Assembly (NCBI RefSeq): GCF_004216915.1
Contig: NZ_SGXD01000003.1
Coordinates: 434,001-498,000 of the forward strand
From: Motilibacter rhizosphaerae
GTDB lineage: Bacteria; Actinomycetota; Actinomycetes; Motilibacterales; Motilibacteraceae
DNA: 64,000 nucleotides
Direction of reading: 5' to 3'
Shown here: positions 25,147 through 36,630 of the stretch, piece after piece
How positions within the stretch are numbered: the stretch's first letter is position 1
Layout of the letters: every line of letters begins with the position of its first letter
The notes under the pieces: model-generated
Database searches by the model: none
The model's input: only the letters and a program-made list of their open reading frames with translations
What the model was told of the DNA's origin: nothing
Made by a program: the position numbers and the translations under genes

Positions 25147-28100
25147 TCGACCACCTGCCGTCCCTCGGGCTGCGCGGGGCAGGCGCGGCGGAACGAGCAC
25201 CGCGAGCACTGCTCCCCCGGCGTCGGGGCGAACCGCTCGGCGCGCACCGCGCCCGCGGCGTCGGCGACGAGCTCCTCGGCCCAGCTGGGACCGCCGTCGT
25301 CCGCCGGCTGCAGCGGGGCCTGGGACTGGACCTTGACCGAGCCCGCGGACTCGAGGCGCAGGTGGACGAGCTCGGCCCCGCCCGGCGGCGACCCCGCGGG
25401 CGGCGCACCCGGGAGGTCGGCGAACGCGCCGTGCTCGACCGCCAGCTGGTACGCGCCGAGCTGCGGGTGCCGCGCCACCTCGCCGGGGCCCGGCGCCGAG
25501 CGGCCGGTCTTGAAGTCGACGACGTGGAGGCGGCCGTCGCCGTCGAGCTCGAGCCGGTCGGCGCTCCCGCGCAGCCGGACCGGCCCGTCGGGCAGGACGA
25601 CCTGCACCTCGAACCGCTCCTCCGAGCCCAGCAGGCGGCGCCCCCGCTGCGCGGTCAGGGCGTGCCAGTCGAGGAAGCGGCGGACGGCGGCGCTCGCCTC
25701 GGCGCGCTGCTGCGCCGACTGCCAGCGCGCCTCGAAGGCGAGCTCGCTCCACACCGCGTCGATGCGCGCGTCGAGCACGGCGGGGTCGGCCGGCAGCGTG
25801 CCGCGGGCGACCTCGTCGGCGAGGACGTGGACGATGCTGCCGAACCCGAGCGCGGTGGTCCGCGCGCTGACGGCGGCGGCCTCGTGCTCGAGGAACCACG
25901 CCAGGGGGCAGTCGCCCAGCCGCTGCAGCGTGGAGCCGGACAGCGCCACCGGCGCCCCCTCGGCCAGCAGCGGACGGCCCGGGTCGCTGGTGGCGACGAG
26001 CCCCCACCAGCGCGACGGGTGCGCGGCCGGGACGAGGGGCAGCCCGGCGGCATCGGTCGCGGCCGCGAGGCGCGCCAGCCGGGCGCGGGCCGCGCGGCGC
26101 AGCCCCTCGGGCTCGTCCGGGTCGACGGCGACGCGGCGCAGCTCCGCGACGAGCCCGGCGGCGGTGAGCGGGCGCCGGGCACGACGGCCCTGCGGCTCGA
26201 CCGGGACCCCGAGCTCCTCGAGGAAGCGGGAGGGGCGCTCGCCGTCGTCGTCGCCGCTGGCCACCGCCGTGACGACGAGCAGGCGGCGGGCGCGGGTCAC
26301 CGCGACGTACAGCAGCCGGCGCTCCTCGGCGAGCTGGTCGCTCGGGGAGGGCGGCTCGACCAGCCCGTCGACGCCGAGCCGGTCGGGCTCGAGCAGCGAG
26401 CCGCGGCGGCGCAGGTCGGGCCAGGAGCCCTCCTGCACCCCGACGACGGCGACGACGTCCCACTCGAGCCCCTTGGAGCGGTGGGCGGTGAGCACGCGGA
26501 CCGCCTCGCCTCGCACGGCCCGCTCGGCGAGGGTGTCCCCGGGGATGCGCTGCGCCTCGAGCTCCTCGAGGAGCAGGCGGGCACCGCGGACACCGGGGCG
26601 CTGCTCGAGCCGCGCCGCCGCCTCGAACAGCGCGCACACCGCGTCGAGGTCGCGGTCGGCGCTGCGCCCGGCCGGTCCGCCGGCGCGCGCGGCGCGCTCC
26701 AGCCGGCGTCCCCAGGCCGTCCCGCTCCACAGCGCCCAGAGCGCCTGCTCGCCGGTGCCGCCGTCCGCCAGCGACTGCCGGGCGCGCTCGAGCAGCCGGC
26801 CCAGCCGCCGCACGGGCGCGGCCAGGCGGTCCTCGAGCAGGGCGAGCTCCTCCGGGTGCTCGACGGCGGTCCGCAGCAGCTCGTCGGACGAGGCCGGGGC
26901 CAGCCCGGCGGTCCGCTGCTGGGCCCGCAGCTCGCGGGCGAGCGAGCGCAGCGCGCCCGGCTCGGCCGAGCAGAGCGGCGAGAGCAGCAGCGTGCGCACC
27001 TGGTCGGTGCTGGCGCGGCCGCCGTCGGCTCCCATCCCGGCCGCCACCCGCAGGGCGAGCAGCAGCGGGGCGACCGCGGGCTCCTGCGCGAGCGGGAGCT
27101 CGTCGCCGGCGACCTCGACGGGCACGCCTGCGGCGCCGAGCACCCGGCGCAGCAGCGGCACGGAGCGCGGGCCGCTGCGGACGAGCACGGCCATCCGGCC
27201 CCACGGGGTGCCGTCCTCGAGGTGCGCGCGGCGCAGCAGGTCGGCGACGGCCCCGGCCTCGGCGGCCGCCGTCGGGAACGTGAGCACCCGCACCTCCCCC
27301 GGCTCGGCGCTGCCGGGCGCGAGCGCGCGGTGCGCGCGCACGGCGTCGCGCGGGAGCGCCCGGACGGGGACCCGCGAGGCGACCGACCGGCTCGCCGCGA
27401 GCAGCCGCTCCCCCGCGCGCCGCGAGACCGCCAGGGTGCGCACGGGGGCGGGGGTGCCGTCGTGCTGGGGGAACCGCGTGGGGAACTCGAGGATCCCGCT
27501 GACGTCCGCGCCGCGGAAGGCGTAGATCGACTGGTCCGGGTCGCCGACCGCGACGAGGTGGCGGCCGTCGCCCGCGAGGGCGCGGAGCAGCCGCTCCTGC
27601 GCGGGGTCGGTGTCCTGGTACTCGTCGACCAGCACCGCGCGGTAGCGCTCGCGCAGGGCCGCCCGGACCGCAGGCTGCTCGGCCAGCAGCCCGGCGCGGT
27701 GCACCAGCTCGGCGTAGTCCACCGCCAGGGAGGAGTCGAGGACGTCGAGGTACTCCGCCTGGAACTCGGCCACCGCCGCCCAGTCCTCGCGACCCGCCGC
27801 CCGTGCCGCCCGCTGGAGGTCCGGCGGCTCGAGGCCGAGCTCCCGTGCCCGGGCGAGGACGGCGCGCACCTCGTCGGCCATCCCGCGGGTGGACAGCGCC
27901 GCCGCCAGCCGGTCCGGCCAGCGCACGGAGCCCTCGCCCTCCTGCGAGCCGCGGAGCAGCTCGGCGACGACGACCTCCTGCTCGGGGGCGCTGAGCAGGC
28001 GCAGCGGCTCGCCCTCGGCGGGCGCGTGGGCGCGCACCAGCGCGTACGCGAAGGAGTGGAAGGTCCACGCGACGGGCGCACCGGTCGGACGGCCGAGCCG

Positions 28101-28451
28101 GGCGGTGGTGCGCGAGCGCAGCTCGTCGGCCGCACGCCGGCTGAAGGTGAGCACGAGCACGGAGGCGGGGTCGAGCGGCCGCTCCGGGTCCTCCACCAGG
28201 CTCGCGACCGACTCGACGAGCGTCGTCGTCTTGCCGGTCCCCGGCCCCGCGAGGACGAGCAGCGGGCCGTCGCGGTGCGCGGCGACGGCGGCCTGCGCGG
28301 CGTCGAGGACCGGGGGCGCGGACGGGGCGGTGGCGCCCGGGACGAGGACGTAGCCCGGCGGCGGGGCGAGGTCGAACAGCGCGGCCTGCGCCGCCGTCAC
28401 GGGGACGGCGGCGCGGCGCGCTCGGGCGGGGGCTGGCGACGTGCTCGGCAT
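25143..28451 (-). CDS. adnA: AdnA-type helicase-nuclease subunit
   Basis: The 1102-residue protein has a UvrD-like motor with Walker A GPGTGKTT (69-76), Walker B VDEYQDTDPAQ, VGDPDQSIYAFRG and YVAVTRARR. A C-terminal PDDEXK nuclease shows VVDFKTGR. The first cysteine (GDCPLAWFLEHE) plus CSRCSFRRAC near the end form a C...C-x2-C-x5-C set, as in nuclease domains that bind a 4Fe-4S cluster. With AdnB it unwinds and resects double-strand breaks in place of RecBCD. ATG 28451 gives the expected length; the frame extends upstream without RBS support. Confidence 0.93.
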   Translation of the reverse strand: MPSTSPAPARARRAAVPVTAAQAALFDLAPPPGYVLVPGATAPSAPPVLDAAQAAVAAHRDGPLLVLAGPGTGKTTTLVESVASLVEDPERPLDPASVLVLTFSRRAADELRSRTTARLGRPTGAPVAWTFHSFAYALVRAHAPAEGEPLRLLSAPEQEVVVAELLRGSQEGEGSVRWPDRLAAALSTRGMADEVRAVLARARELGLEPPDLQRAARAAGREDWAAVAEFQAEYLDVLDSSLAVDYAELVHRAGLLAEQPAVRAALRERYRAVLVDEYQDTDPAQERLLRALAGDGRHLVAVGDPDQSIYAFRGADVSGILEFPTRFPQHDGTPAPVRTLAVSRRAGERLLAASRSVASRVPVRALPRDAVRAHRALAPGSAEPGEVRVLTFPTAAAEAGAVADLLRRAHLEDGTPWGRMAVLVRSGPRSVPLLRRVLGAAGVPVEVAGDELPLAQEPAVAPLLLALRVAAGMGADGGRASTDQVRTLLLSPLCSAEPGALRSLARELRAQQRTAGLAPASSDELLRTAVEHPEELALLEDRLAAPVRRLGRLLERARQSLADGGTGEQALWALWSGTAWGRRLERAARAGGPAGRSADRDLDAVCALFEAAARLEQRPGVRGARLLLEELEAQRIPGDTLAERAVRGEAVRVLTAHRSKGLEWDVVAVVGVQEGSWPDLRRRGSLLEPDRLGVDGLVEPPSPSDQLAEERRLLYVAVTRARRLLVVTAVASGDDDGERPSRFLEELGVPVEPQGRRARRPLTAAGLVAELRRVAVDPDEPEGLRRAARARLARLAAATDAAGLPLVPAAHPSRWWGLVATSDPGRPLLAEGAPVALSGSTLQRLGDCPLAWFLEHEAAAVSARTTALGFGSIVHVLADEVARGTLPADPAVLDARIDAVWSELAFEARWQSAQQRAEASAAVRRFLDWHALTAQRGRRLLGSEERFEVQVVLPDGPVRLRGSADRLELDGDGRLHVVDFKTGRSAPGPGEVARHPQLGAYQLAVEHGAFADLPGAPPAGSPPGGAELVHLRLESAGSVKVQSQAPLQPADDGGPSWAEELVADAAGAVRAERFAPTPGEQCSRCSFRRACPAQPEGRQVVE

Positions 28452-28534
28452 GACGGGGACATGGCACCACACGCCACTGACAGCCACGCCCCCGCCGAGC
28501 CGCTGCGCGGGCGGGCGACTCCCGGGGCCGCGCC

Positions 28535-29026
28535 TCAGCCGCCCGCGGCCCCGGACGCCGCCGGCCGAGGGGCGAAGGTCGGGAGGGTCAGGCCGCACGC
28601 CTTGATCGCGGCCTGGGCCTGGGGGTCCTGGGTGATGCGCCCCAGGCCGCCGCCGCCGAAGCCGCCGGGGCGCCCGCCGCGCGCACCGGGCGTGAAGCCC
28701 GGGCGCGGCGTGGCTCCAGGGGTGAAGCGGGGGCGCGGGCTCGCTCCAGGGGTGTACCCCGGGCGGGCGCTCGGCGTCGGCACCGGGATGCCGGCCGCCT
28801 GCAGGCACTGGCGGATCTTGGTGAACTCCGCGGCCATCTGCGGGTCCTGCCGGAAGCCGCCGGAGCGCGGGGCGCCGCTCGCGGCAGGAGCAGGCGCGGC
28901 AGCCGACGCCGTGCCGCTCGAGCCGCTCGAGCCGCCCGACCCGCCGCAGGCGGTGAGGACGAGGCTGCCGCCGAGGACGACGGCGCCGGCGGCGAGGACC
29001 GACCTGGCCCGGGTGGTGGAGAGCAT
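28535..29026 (-). CDS. Putative lipoprotein
   Basis: The product of 163 residues begins with a lipoprotein signal, lipobox LTAC near residues 24-27, then a Gly/Ser linker. A conserved-looking stretch follows (EFTKIRQCLQAAGIPVPTP), then three PGxTPGA-like tandem units. It ends with a segment ITQDPQAQAAIKACGLTLP that resembles the first in having one cysteine. It is the last gene of the MacA/MacB-like operon, 50 bases after the DUF5666-like gene, so it may be an accessory lipoprotein of that exporter. The alternative ATG at 29080 would bury the signal peptide. Confidence 0.75.
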   Translation of the reverse strand: MLSTTRARSVLAAGAVVLGGSLVLTACGGSGGSSGSSGTASAAAPAPAASGAPRSGGFRQDPQMAAEFTKIRQCLQAAGIPVPTPSARPGYTPGASPRPRFTPGATPRPGFTPGARGGRPGGFGGGGLGRITQDPQAQAAIKACGLTLPTFAPRPAASGAAGG

Positions 29027-29076
29027 GGGGTTCCGTCTCTGTGGTGTGCGAGGAGTGGGGCGGTGGGCGGCGGCCG

Positions 29077-29813
29077 TCATCCGGCGCTCTGGGTCAACGC
29101 GCTGGCCGTGACGCTGCCGTCGGTGCCGGCCGTGCCGCTGACGGACACGGTCGAGCCGGCCTCCAGCGCGCGGAGCGGAGTGGTCGTCGTCCGAGTCACG
29201 CTCGTGCCGGCCGGCACCTGGACGGTGACGAGCTTCCCGGCGAAGTTGCGCACGGTGACCGTGCTCCCGGAGACCTTGACCACGGTGCCGACGACCGCGG
29301 GGCCCGCCGCGGCGCTGGAGCCGGCGGCACCGCCCGTACCGGGTGCGCCCGCCGGAGCGCCGCCCGGCAGCTCCCCGGCGGCACCGCCGGCCTCCGCCCC
29401 GCTCCCCCGGCCGGTGCCGGTGCCGGTCCGCTGGCGGAACCCGCCGTACCCACCAGCGCCGAACCCGCCGGCACCGAGACCGCCGAGCCCCCCGGCACGC
29501 GCCCCGGCCGCCGGCGTCGTCCCCGAGGAGCGCAGCTCGTGGCGCTCGAGCGCCGCGCCCGCGACGAAGACCAGGACGACCAGCACCGCGCCGCCCAGCA
29601 CCCGCGTCGTCCGCGGCAGGGCGGGCCCCGCGGTGCTCGCGAGCAGCTCGTCGAGGTCCCCGCTCCTCGCGCCCGTGGAGGTGTCCTCCGAGGAGAGGTA
29701 GTCCGCGGGGACGGCGCCCTCCACCGGCGGCAGCACCTGCGTGTGCGCCTCGTCCGCGGCGTGCCTGCCGAGCAGGTCGCCCGTCTCCGCACCTGTCCTG
29801 TCCATGCCGTCCC

Positions 29814-29817
<4 letters not shown>
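29077..29817 (-). CDS. Membrane-anchored DUF5666-like protein
   Basis: The 246-residue product has a cytosolic N-terminus, one transmembrane helix near 72-90 and a Gly-rich linker. A C-terminal small beta-barrel (VVGTVVKVSGSTVTVRNFAGK onward) has the look of DUF5666 domains. The GTG at 29817 overlaps the permease stop (GTGA), so it belongs to the export operon. It resembles accessory proteins carried with actinobacterial MacB-like transporters. Function unknown. Confidence 0.75.
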
Positions 29818-31087
<1,270 letters not shown>

Positions 31088-31091
<4 letters not shown>

Positions 31092-31792
31092 GAGACGGCC
31101 TGCAGGGACGCCGTGTCCGACGCGACGAGCCCGTCGCGCATGCGGACGACGCGACGCGACCGCTGGGCCACCTCGTCCTCGTGCGTGATGACGACGAGCG
31201 TGCGGCCCGCGGCGTGCAGCGCGTCGAACAGGTCGAGGACCTCGCCGGTGCTGCGGGAGTCCAGCGCGCCCGTCGGTTCGTCGGCCAGCAGCATCACCGG
31301 GTCGGTGACGATCGCCCGCGCCACCGCGACGCGCTGCTGCTGGCCGCCGGAGAGCTCCGAGGGCAGGTGGTGCACGCGCTCGCCGAGCCCGACCCGCTCG
31401 AGCGCGGCCAGCGCGCGCTCCCGCCGCTCGGCCGGCTTCACCCCGGCGTACGCGAGGGGGAGCTCGACGTTCGCCAGCGCGGACGTGCGCGGGATGAGGT
31501 TGAAGGACTGGAAGATGAAGCCGATCTTGCGGTTGCGCACGATGGACAGCTGGCGCTCGGTGAGGCGGCCGACGTCGTACCCGTCGAGAAGGTAGCGCCC
31601 CCTCGTCGGCGCGTCGAGGCACCCGAGGATGTTCATCAGCGTCGACTTGCCGGAGCCCGATGCGCCCATGATGGCGAGGTACTCCCCGCGCTCGGCGACG
31701 AGGTCCACCCCCGCGACTGCGCGCACCTCGGTGTCACCGGAGCCGTAGACCTTCATCACGGCGCGGAGGTCGATGACCGGCGCGGCGCTCAC
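31088..31792 (-). CDS. MacB-like ABC transporter ATPase
   Basis: The 234-residue ATPase has Walker A GASGSGKST, the MacB/LolD family Q-loop FIFQSFNLIPR, signature LSGGQQQR, and Walker B LLADEPTGALD with the H-loop VITHE. It powers the downstream permease. The GTG start overlaps the adaptor stop (GTGA), and its own stop overlaps the permease start. Confidence 0.94.
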
Positions 31793-33447
31793 CGTCCACC
31801 CGGCCCGCCGCCGAACCCGCCTGCGCCGAACCCGCCGCCGCCGAAGCCGCTGCCACCGCCGGTGGTCGCGCCCGACGTCGTGGTCGTCGCCACGGCGAGC
31901 TGGTCTCCCGCGCTGACCCCGCTGAGGATCTGCGTGGAGGTGTTGCCGACCAGGCCGACGGTCACCGGGGTCACGACGCGCTTGCCGTCCTTGACCACCG
32001 TCACGGTGCTCGTCGTCCCGCGAGTGGTGACCGCGCTGCTCAGCACCGAGAGCGTGTCCGGTGCGCTGCCGGTGGTGATGGTGACGCTGACCGAGGCGCC
32101 CGGCTTCGCCCCGGCGGGTACGGAGCCGATCGAGACCGTGACGGGGTACTGCACGACGTTGCTGCTCGTCGTGCCCACCACGGCGACCTCGCTGACGGAC
32201 CCGGACACGGTGGTGCCGGTCGCGGAGAACGTGATGCTGGCGGTCTGCCCGGCCTTGACCTTCGCGGCGTCGGCCTCGGCGACGTTCGCCGTCACCTGCA
32301 GGGCGGAGGCGTCGACCAGCGAGATGAACGCGCTGGACGAGGAGCCCGAGGACGAGCTGGACGACGTCGAGCCGCCGCCGGCGCCGCCCGAGCCGCTGGA
32401 CCCCGAGCCGCTGGACCCTGAGCCGCTGCCGCCGCTCACGCTGCCGCTGCTGCCGACGGTGTCGCCCTCGGCGCCGTTGACCGCGGTGACCGTGCCCGCG
32501 AAGGGCGCGGTGAGGGTGGTCCCGGCGAGCGCGGTCTGCGCGTTGGTCACGGCCTGCTGCGCGCTCTCGACCGACGCCTTCGCCTGGGCGATGTCAGCAC
32601 TGCTCCCGCCCGCCGCGTCGGAGGTCTGCGTCGCCTTCGCCTGGGCGAGGGAGTTCTGCGCCTCGTCGAGCGACTGCTGGGCGTACTCCACGGAGTTCGC
32701 GTCAGACAGCGCGACCTGCGCCTGCTGCTGCTTGGCCTTGGTCACGGCGTCGACGTAGGACGTGCCCGACGATCCGGACGAGCCCGAGGAACCGCTGCCG
32801 CTGCTGGAGCCTGAGGAACCGCTGGACCCTCCCGAGCCGGAGGACCCGCTCGACCCGGACGAGCCGCCGGCGGGCGCGCTCGCGGCCGGCCGCGCCGCCG
32901 CGTTCGTCGCCGTGGCGGCTGCGGCCTTGACCGCCGCGGCGACGTTCTCCGCCTGCTGCTTGGCATCCAGCGCCCGCTGGGCCTTGGCCTGGGCCAGCGC
33001 CGTCGTCGCCTTCGCGACCGAGAGCTCCGCCTGCTCGACCGCGAGGGCGTCCTTCGTCGCCGTCGTCGAGTCGGCTCCGCCCTCCTTGCTCGTCAGGTCG
33101 GCCTGCGCCGACGCGAGCTGCGCCTCGGCTGACGCGAGCGCCGCGTCCGCCGTGGTGGTGTTGATCGTCGCCAGCTGCTGGCCCTTGCGGACCTTGTCGC
33201 CGACCTTCACCAGGACCGAGGTCACGGTGCCGCTGCTGCTGAACGACAACGAGGCGCTCTGCACGGGCTCGGCGTTGCCGCTCGCGGTGACCGACTGGCT
33301 CACAGTCCCGCGGACGGCCGTCGCCGTACGCGTCGTCGCCGTCTGCTGCGCCGAAGCCGGGTGGGTCACCAGCAGCCACGCTCCTGCACCTCCTCCCACG
33401 AGCAGGAGGGCGAGCACGACGTTCAGGACGAGGACGGTCCGCTTCAT
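31789..33447 (-). CDS. MacA-like efflux adaptor (membrane fusion protein)
   Basis: The 552-residue protein has an N-terminal membrane anchor (8-27) and a lipoyl half-motif near 71-95 (SSGTVTSVLVKVGDKV). An alpha-helical hairpin rich in Ala/Gln/Lys follows, then the second lipoyl half (LTAPFAGTVTAVNGAEGD) and beta-barrel/membrane-proximal domains. Two long Ser/Gly tracts (about 194-230 and 332-372) interrupt the hairpin and the lipoyl-barrel junction, and a Gly/Phe-rich end closes it. Gram-positives lack a TolC channel, so these inserts may span or anchor in the thick envelope (inference). It is the first gene of the five-gene operon. Confidence 0.88.
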   Translation of the reverse strand: MKRTVLVLNVVLALLLVGGGAGAWLLVTHPASAQQTATTRTATAVRGTVSQSVTASGNAEPVQSASLSFSSSGTVTSVLVKVGDKVRKGQQLATINTTTADAALASAEAQLASAQADLTSKEGGADSTTATKDALAVEQAELSVAKATTALAQAKAQRALDAKQQAENVAAAVKAAAATATNAAARPAASAPAGGSSGSSGSSGSGGSSGSSGSSSGSGSSGSSGSSGTSYVDAVTKAKQQQAQVALSDANSVEYAQQSLDEAQNSLAQAKATQTSDAAGGSSADIAQAKASVESAQQAVTNAQTALAGTTLTAPFAGTVTAVNGAEGDTVGSSGSVSGGSGSGSSGSGSSGSGGAGGGSTSSSSSSGSSSSAFISLVDASALQVTANVAEADAAKVKAGQTASITFSATGTTVSGSVSEVAVVGTTSSNVVQYPVTVSIGSVPAGAKPGASVSVTITTGSAPDTLSVLSSAVTTRGTTSTVTVVKDGKRVVTPVTVGLVGNTSTQILSGVSAGDQLAVATTTTSGATTGGGSGFGGGGFGAGGFGGGPGGR

Positions 33448-33538
33448 CGGCGGGCCCCGTCGGCGTACGGCAGCGGGATCACGGGCCAGACGGTGACGGC
33501 CGTCCCTGTGCGCAGGCTGTGCGAGGCCTGGCAGCGGG

Positions 33539-34147
33539 CTAGGAACCGCCCCCCGCCTGCTCGAGGCGGCGGACCACCGCGACCCGGCCCTGCGGCACGT
33601 ACTCCATGCTGCGAGCCACGGCCTCAGCGCGCTCGCGCCCGGAGTACCGCTCCACGAACCAGATCCCGAGGTCGAGCCCGGCGGTGAGCCCTCCCGCGGT
33701 CACGCGGTCCCCGTCGTCGACGACCCGGGCGTCCGCGACGACGCCCGCGCCGTAGCCCGCGAGGTCGTCCAGGGCGCTCGCGTTAGTCACCGCGGGCCGG
33801 CCGTCGAGCAGGCCCGCGACCGCGAGCAGCAGGGCGCCGGTGCAGACACTCGCCAGCACCACGCCGGAGGAAGCGCTGGCCCGCAGCAGGTCCTGCGTCT
33901 CGGGCCGGTGCGCCTGCGTCCACGCCCCCTGCTCCGCGCGGTCGAGCCAGCCGCCGCCGGGCACGACGAGCACGTCGGGCGCGGTCAGCTCCGCCGCCTC
34001 GATGCGGACGCCGGCGCTGGACCGGACACTGCCCGCCCCGTCGACCCCGACCAGGACTACGTCCCACCCGCCGAGCCGCAGGGGCGTGAGCGGTCCGAAC
34101 ACGTCGAGGTCCTCGAAACCGTCGAACACCAGGATCTCTGCTCTCAT
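33539..34147 (-). CDS. DJ-1/PfpI-family protein
   Basis: The 202-residue protein has the class I glutamine-amidotransferase-like fold with DVLVVPGGGWLD and the nucleophile elbow SVCTGALLLA. The cysteine sits in the family position, and TNASALDDL follows. The family includes chaperones, deglycase-like proteins and isonitrile hydratases; the exact activity is not determinable. It is divergent from a GlxA-type regulator that contains the same domain, a common regulatory pairing. Confidence 0.85.
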   Translation of the reverse strand: MRAEILVFDGFEDLDVFGPLTPLRLGGWDVVLVGVDGAGSVRSSAGVRIEAAELTAPDVLVVPGGGWLDRAEQGAWTQAHRPETQDLLRASASSGVVLASVCTGALLLAVAGLLDGRPAVTNASALDDLAGYGAGVVADARVVDDGDRVTAGGLTAGLDLGIWFVERYSGRERAEAVARSMEYVPQGRVAVVRRLEQAGGGS

Positions 34148-34232
34148 GCAGGAGATCGTGGCCCTTGGTGGCGAGCACCGCCATTGGCCGGAGAGCCATC
34201 CTTCGGGAGGATCCTGCCACTACGCTCCTGCC

Positions 34233-35177
34233 GTGGCGCCACACCGCGTCGCCGTGCTCGCGCTCGACAGGGTCGTCACGCTCGACCTCGCGATCCCGGC
34301 GCACGTCTTCAGCTACACCGACGAGCTGCCCTACGTCGTCACCGTCTGCGGCGTACGCGCCGGCCAGGTGCGCACGACCGCCGGCTTCCCGGTCGTGGCC
34401 ACCGCCGGGCTCGGCGCCCTGCGACGCGCCGACACCGTCGTCGTGCCGGGTTTCCACGCGCCGCCGGACGGGGTGCCGGAGGAGGTGCTGCGGGCGCTGC
34501 GGTCCTGCGCCCGCCGCGGCGCTCGGGTGATGTCGATCTGCACCGGCGCCTTCGCCCTGGCCGCCGCCGGGCTGCTCGACGGGCGCCGGGCGACCACCCA
34601 CTGGATGCACGCCGAGGCGCTGGCGCGGGAGTACCCGCTCGTCGACGTGGACCCGCGTGTGCTCTACGTCGACGAGGGCCAGATCCTCACCTCCGCCGGC
34701 GTCGCCTCGGGCCTCGACCTCTGCCTGCACGTGATCCGCCAGGACCTCGGCGCCGAGGTCGCGGCCTCCATCGCCCGCCGGGTGGTCGTGGCGCCCCACC
34801 GTGACGGCGGACAGGCGCAGTACCTCGACGCCCCGCTGCCGGCCGAGGCGGGAGACTCGCTGGCAGCGACCAGGTCCTGGGCCGCGGAGCGCCTCGCCGA
34901 GCCGCTCACGGTCGCCGATCTCGCGGCGCACGCGCACGTGAGCCCGCGCACCCTCGCCCGCCGCTGGTCGACCGAGGCCGGGTGCTCCCCGCTGCGCTGG
35001 CTGCTCGTGCAGCGGGTCGGACTGGCCCGGCGCCTGCTCGAGACGACGGACCTGCCGCTGGAGCTCGTCGCGGGACGGGCGGGGCTGGGCAGTGCGGACA
35101 ACCTGCGGCTGCACTTCCGCAAGGAGGTGGGGACGACGCCCTCGGCGTACCGGCGGACGTTCCGCGGCGTCGGTTAG
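34233..35177 (+). CDS. GlxA-type AraC-family transcriptional regulator
   Basis: The 314-residue protein combines an N-terminal DJ-1/PfpI-like domain ([17 protein letters not shown]) with a C-terminal AraC double helix-turn-helix ([20 protein letters not shown] and [20 protein letters not shown]). The GTG at 34233 keeps the full first beta-strand. Its position, divergent from the DJ-1/PfpI gene with 85 bases between, suggests it controls that gene. Confidence 0.9.
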   Translation: MAPHRVAVLALDRVVTLDLAIPAHVFSYTDELPYVVTVCGVRAGQVRTTAGFPVVATAGLGALRRADTVVVPGFHAPPDGVPEEVLRALRSCARRGARVMSICTGAFALAAAGLLDGRRATTHWMHAEALAREYPLVDVDPRVLYVDEGQILTSAGVASGLDLCLHVIRQDLGAEVAASIARRVVVAPHRDGGQAQYLDAPLPAEAGDSLAATRSWAAERLAEPLTVADLAAHAHVSPRTLARRWSTEAGCSPLRWLLVQRVGLARRLLETTDLPLELVAGRAGLGSADNLRLHFRKEVGTTPSAYRRTFRGVG

Positions 35178-35217
35178 GCGCCGGAATGTCGATCTCCGCC
35201 CTGGGCAGGCTCGGAGC

Positions 35218-36111
35218 ATGGCTGACCAGTACACGTTCCAGGACCCGACGACGCAGTACCCCGACCCCGACATCGACAAGCAGCAGCAGGGCGGTCCGGG
35301 CCTCGCGGAGGACATGGACCCGCAGCCCGACCACGGCGAGCAGTCCTACCGCGGCACCGGCCGCCTCGAGGGGCGCAAGGCGCTCATCACCGGTGCCGAC
35401 AGCGGCATCGGGCGCGCCGTCGCCATCGCGTACGCGCGGGAGGGCGCCGACGTGGTCCTGTCCTACCTGCCCGAGGAGGAGGAGGACGCCCAGCAGGTCG
35501 TCGAGCTGGTGGAGAAGGCGGGCCGCAAGGCCGTCACCGTCCCCGGCGACCTCAAGGACCGCGACTACTGCCGCGCCCTCGTCGCGAAGGCCGTGAGCGA
35601 GCTCGGCGGGCTCGACGTCCTCGTCAACGTCGCCGGGAAGCAGCAGTTCCACGAGGACATCACCGAGATCTCCGACGAGCAGTTCGACGACACGCTGAAG
35701 ACCAACGTCTACGCGCTGTTCTGGCTCGTCAAGGCAGCCGTCCCGCACCTCACGCCCGGCTCGTCGATCATCAACACGTCCTCGATCCAGGCGTACTCCC
35801 CCGCACCGATCCTCGTGGACTACGCGACGACGAAGGCCGCGATCAACACGTTCTCGAAGGCCCTCGCGCAGCAGCTCGCCCCCAAGGGCATCCGCGTCAA
35901 CGTCGTCGCTCCCGGCCCGGTGTGGACGCCGCTGCAGGTCGCCGGTGGCCAGCCGCCGGAGAAGCTGCCGTCGTTCGGCGAGCAGACCCCGCTCGGCCGC
36001 CCCGCGCAGCCCGCGGAGCTCGCCCCGCCGTACGTCTTCCTCGCGAGCCAGGAATCGAGCTACGTCACCGGCGAGACCCTCGCGGTCACCGGCGGCATGC
36101 CCACCCCGTAG
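35218..36111 (+). CDS. SDR-family oxidoreductase, YghA/YhdF type
   Basis: The 297-residue short-chain dehydrogenase has an N-terminal extension ([19 protein letters not shown]) typical of the YghA/YhdF stress-associated group. The cofactor loop is TGADSGIG near 61-68; NVAG, catalytic Ser in NTSSI and YATTK complete the active site. [10 protein letters not shown] is the conserved post-active-site loop. It probably reduces an aldehyde or ketone with NAD(P)H; substrate unknown. The start is ATG 35218. Confidence 0.9.
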   Translation: MADQYTFQDPTTQYPDPDIDKQQQGGPGLAEDMDPQPDHGEQSYRGTGRLEGRKALITGADSGIGRAVAIAYAREGADVVLSYLPEEEEDAQQVVELVEKAGRKAVTVPGDLKDRDYCRALVAKAVSELGGLDVLVNVAGKQQFHEDITEISDEQFDDTLKTNVYALFWLVKAAVPHLTPGSSIINTSSIQAYSPAPILVDYATTKAAINTFSKALAQQLAPKGIRVNVVAPGPVWTPLQVAGGQPPEKLPSFGEQTPLGRPAQPAELAPPYVFLASQESSYVTGETLAVTGGMPTP

Positions 36112-36158
36112 TGGAGGCGGCACGGGGGCGCGGGACGTCCTGCTCGTAGGGTCATGGC

Positions 36159-36575
36159 ATGACCTGGGACATCTACGCCCTGCGCGGACCCGGTGGCGCG
36201 CGCAACGTCGAGCAGATCCCCGAGGGCTGGCAGCCGCCGGCCATCGGGACGCACGACGAGGTGCGCGACCGGGTCCGCGCCGCGCTGCCGCAGGCCGACC
36301 TCAGCGACCCGCTGTGGGTCCGGCTCACCGGCGCCGACTGGCAGGTCGAGGCGCTGCTGGGCAAGGCCCCGCAGGTGCACGACGTCTCGATGTACGTCAC
36401 CGGCGACAGCGGCGAGGCCGTCGAGGCGGTGCTGCAGCTGGCGCGGGCGCTGCGGGTCACCGCGTACGACACGGAGACGGGCGACATCCTCACGCCCGAG
36501 GCGCGCCCGCCGGTCGTCGCGGACGTCGACGACGACGAGGAGCGCCGTCCGTGGTGGAAGTTCTGGGGCCGCTGA
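36159..36575 (+). CDS. Conserved hypothetical protein
   Basis: The 138-residue protein starts MTWDIYALR. A mixed alpha/beta sequence contains DPLWVRLTGADWQVEALLG and VHDVSMYVTGDSGEAVEAVLQLARAL, ending in an acidic linker and a Trp/Lys end (RPWWKFWGR). It has no signal peptide or transmembrane helix and no domain that I can name. The DxxTGD-like region and length suggest one small globular domain. It is 47 bases after the SDR gene and could be co-transcribed. Confidence 0.75.
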   Translation: MTWDIYALRGPGGARNVEQIPEGWQPPAIGTHDEVRDRVRAALPQADLSDPLWVRLTGADWQVEALLGKAPQVHDVSMYVTGDSGEAVEAVLQLARALRVTAYDTETGDILTPEARPPVVADVDDDEERRPWWKFWGR

Positions 36576-36630
36576 CCCTGAGCCCCTCGCACCCCGGGAC
36601 TCCAGGGAGCAGCGAGGCCCGCGGCGGCTC

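Noticed and set aside
22003..27525. 1840-codon plus-strand ORF
   Set aside because: Antisense to adnA and adnB, low-complexity translation, no motif; a GC-rich shadow.
21895..28470. Single 2191-codon minus-strand ORF
   Set aside because: Its upstream two-thirds runs through adnA in another frame with Arg/Pro/Ala-rich shadow sequence; the real gene starts at GTG 25146 with a GTGA overlap.
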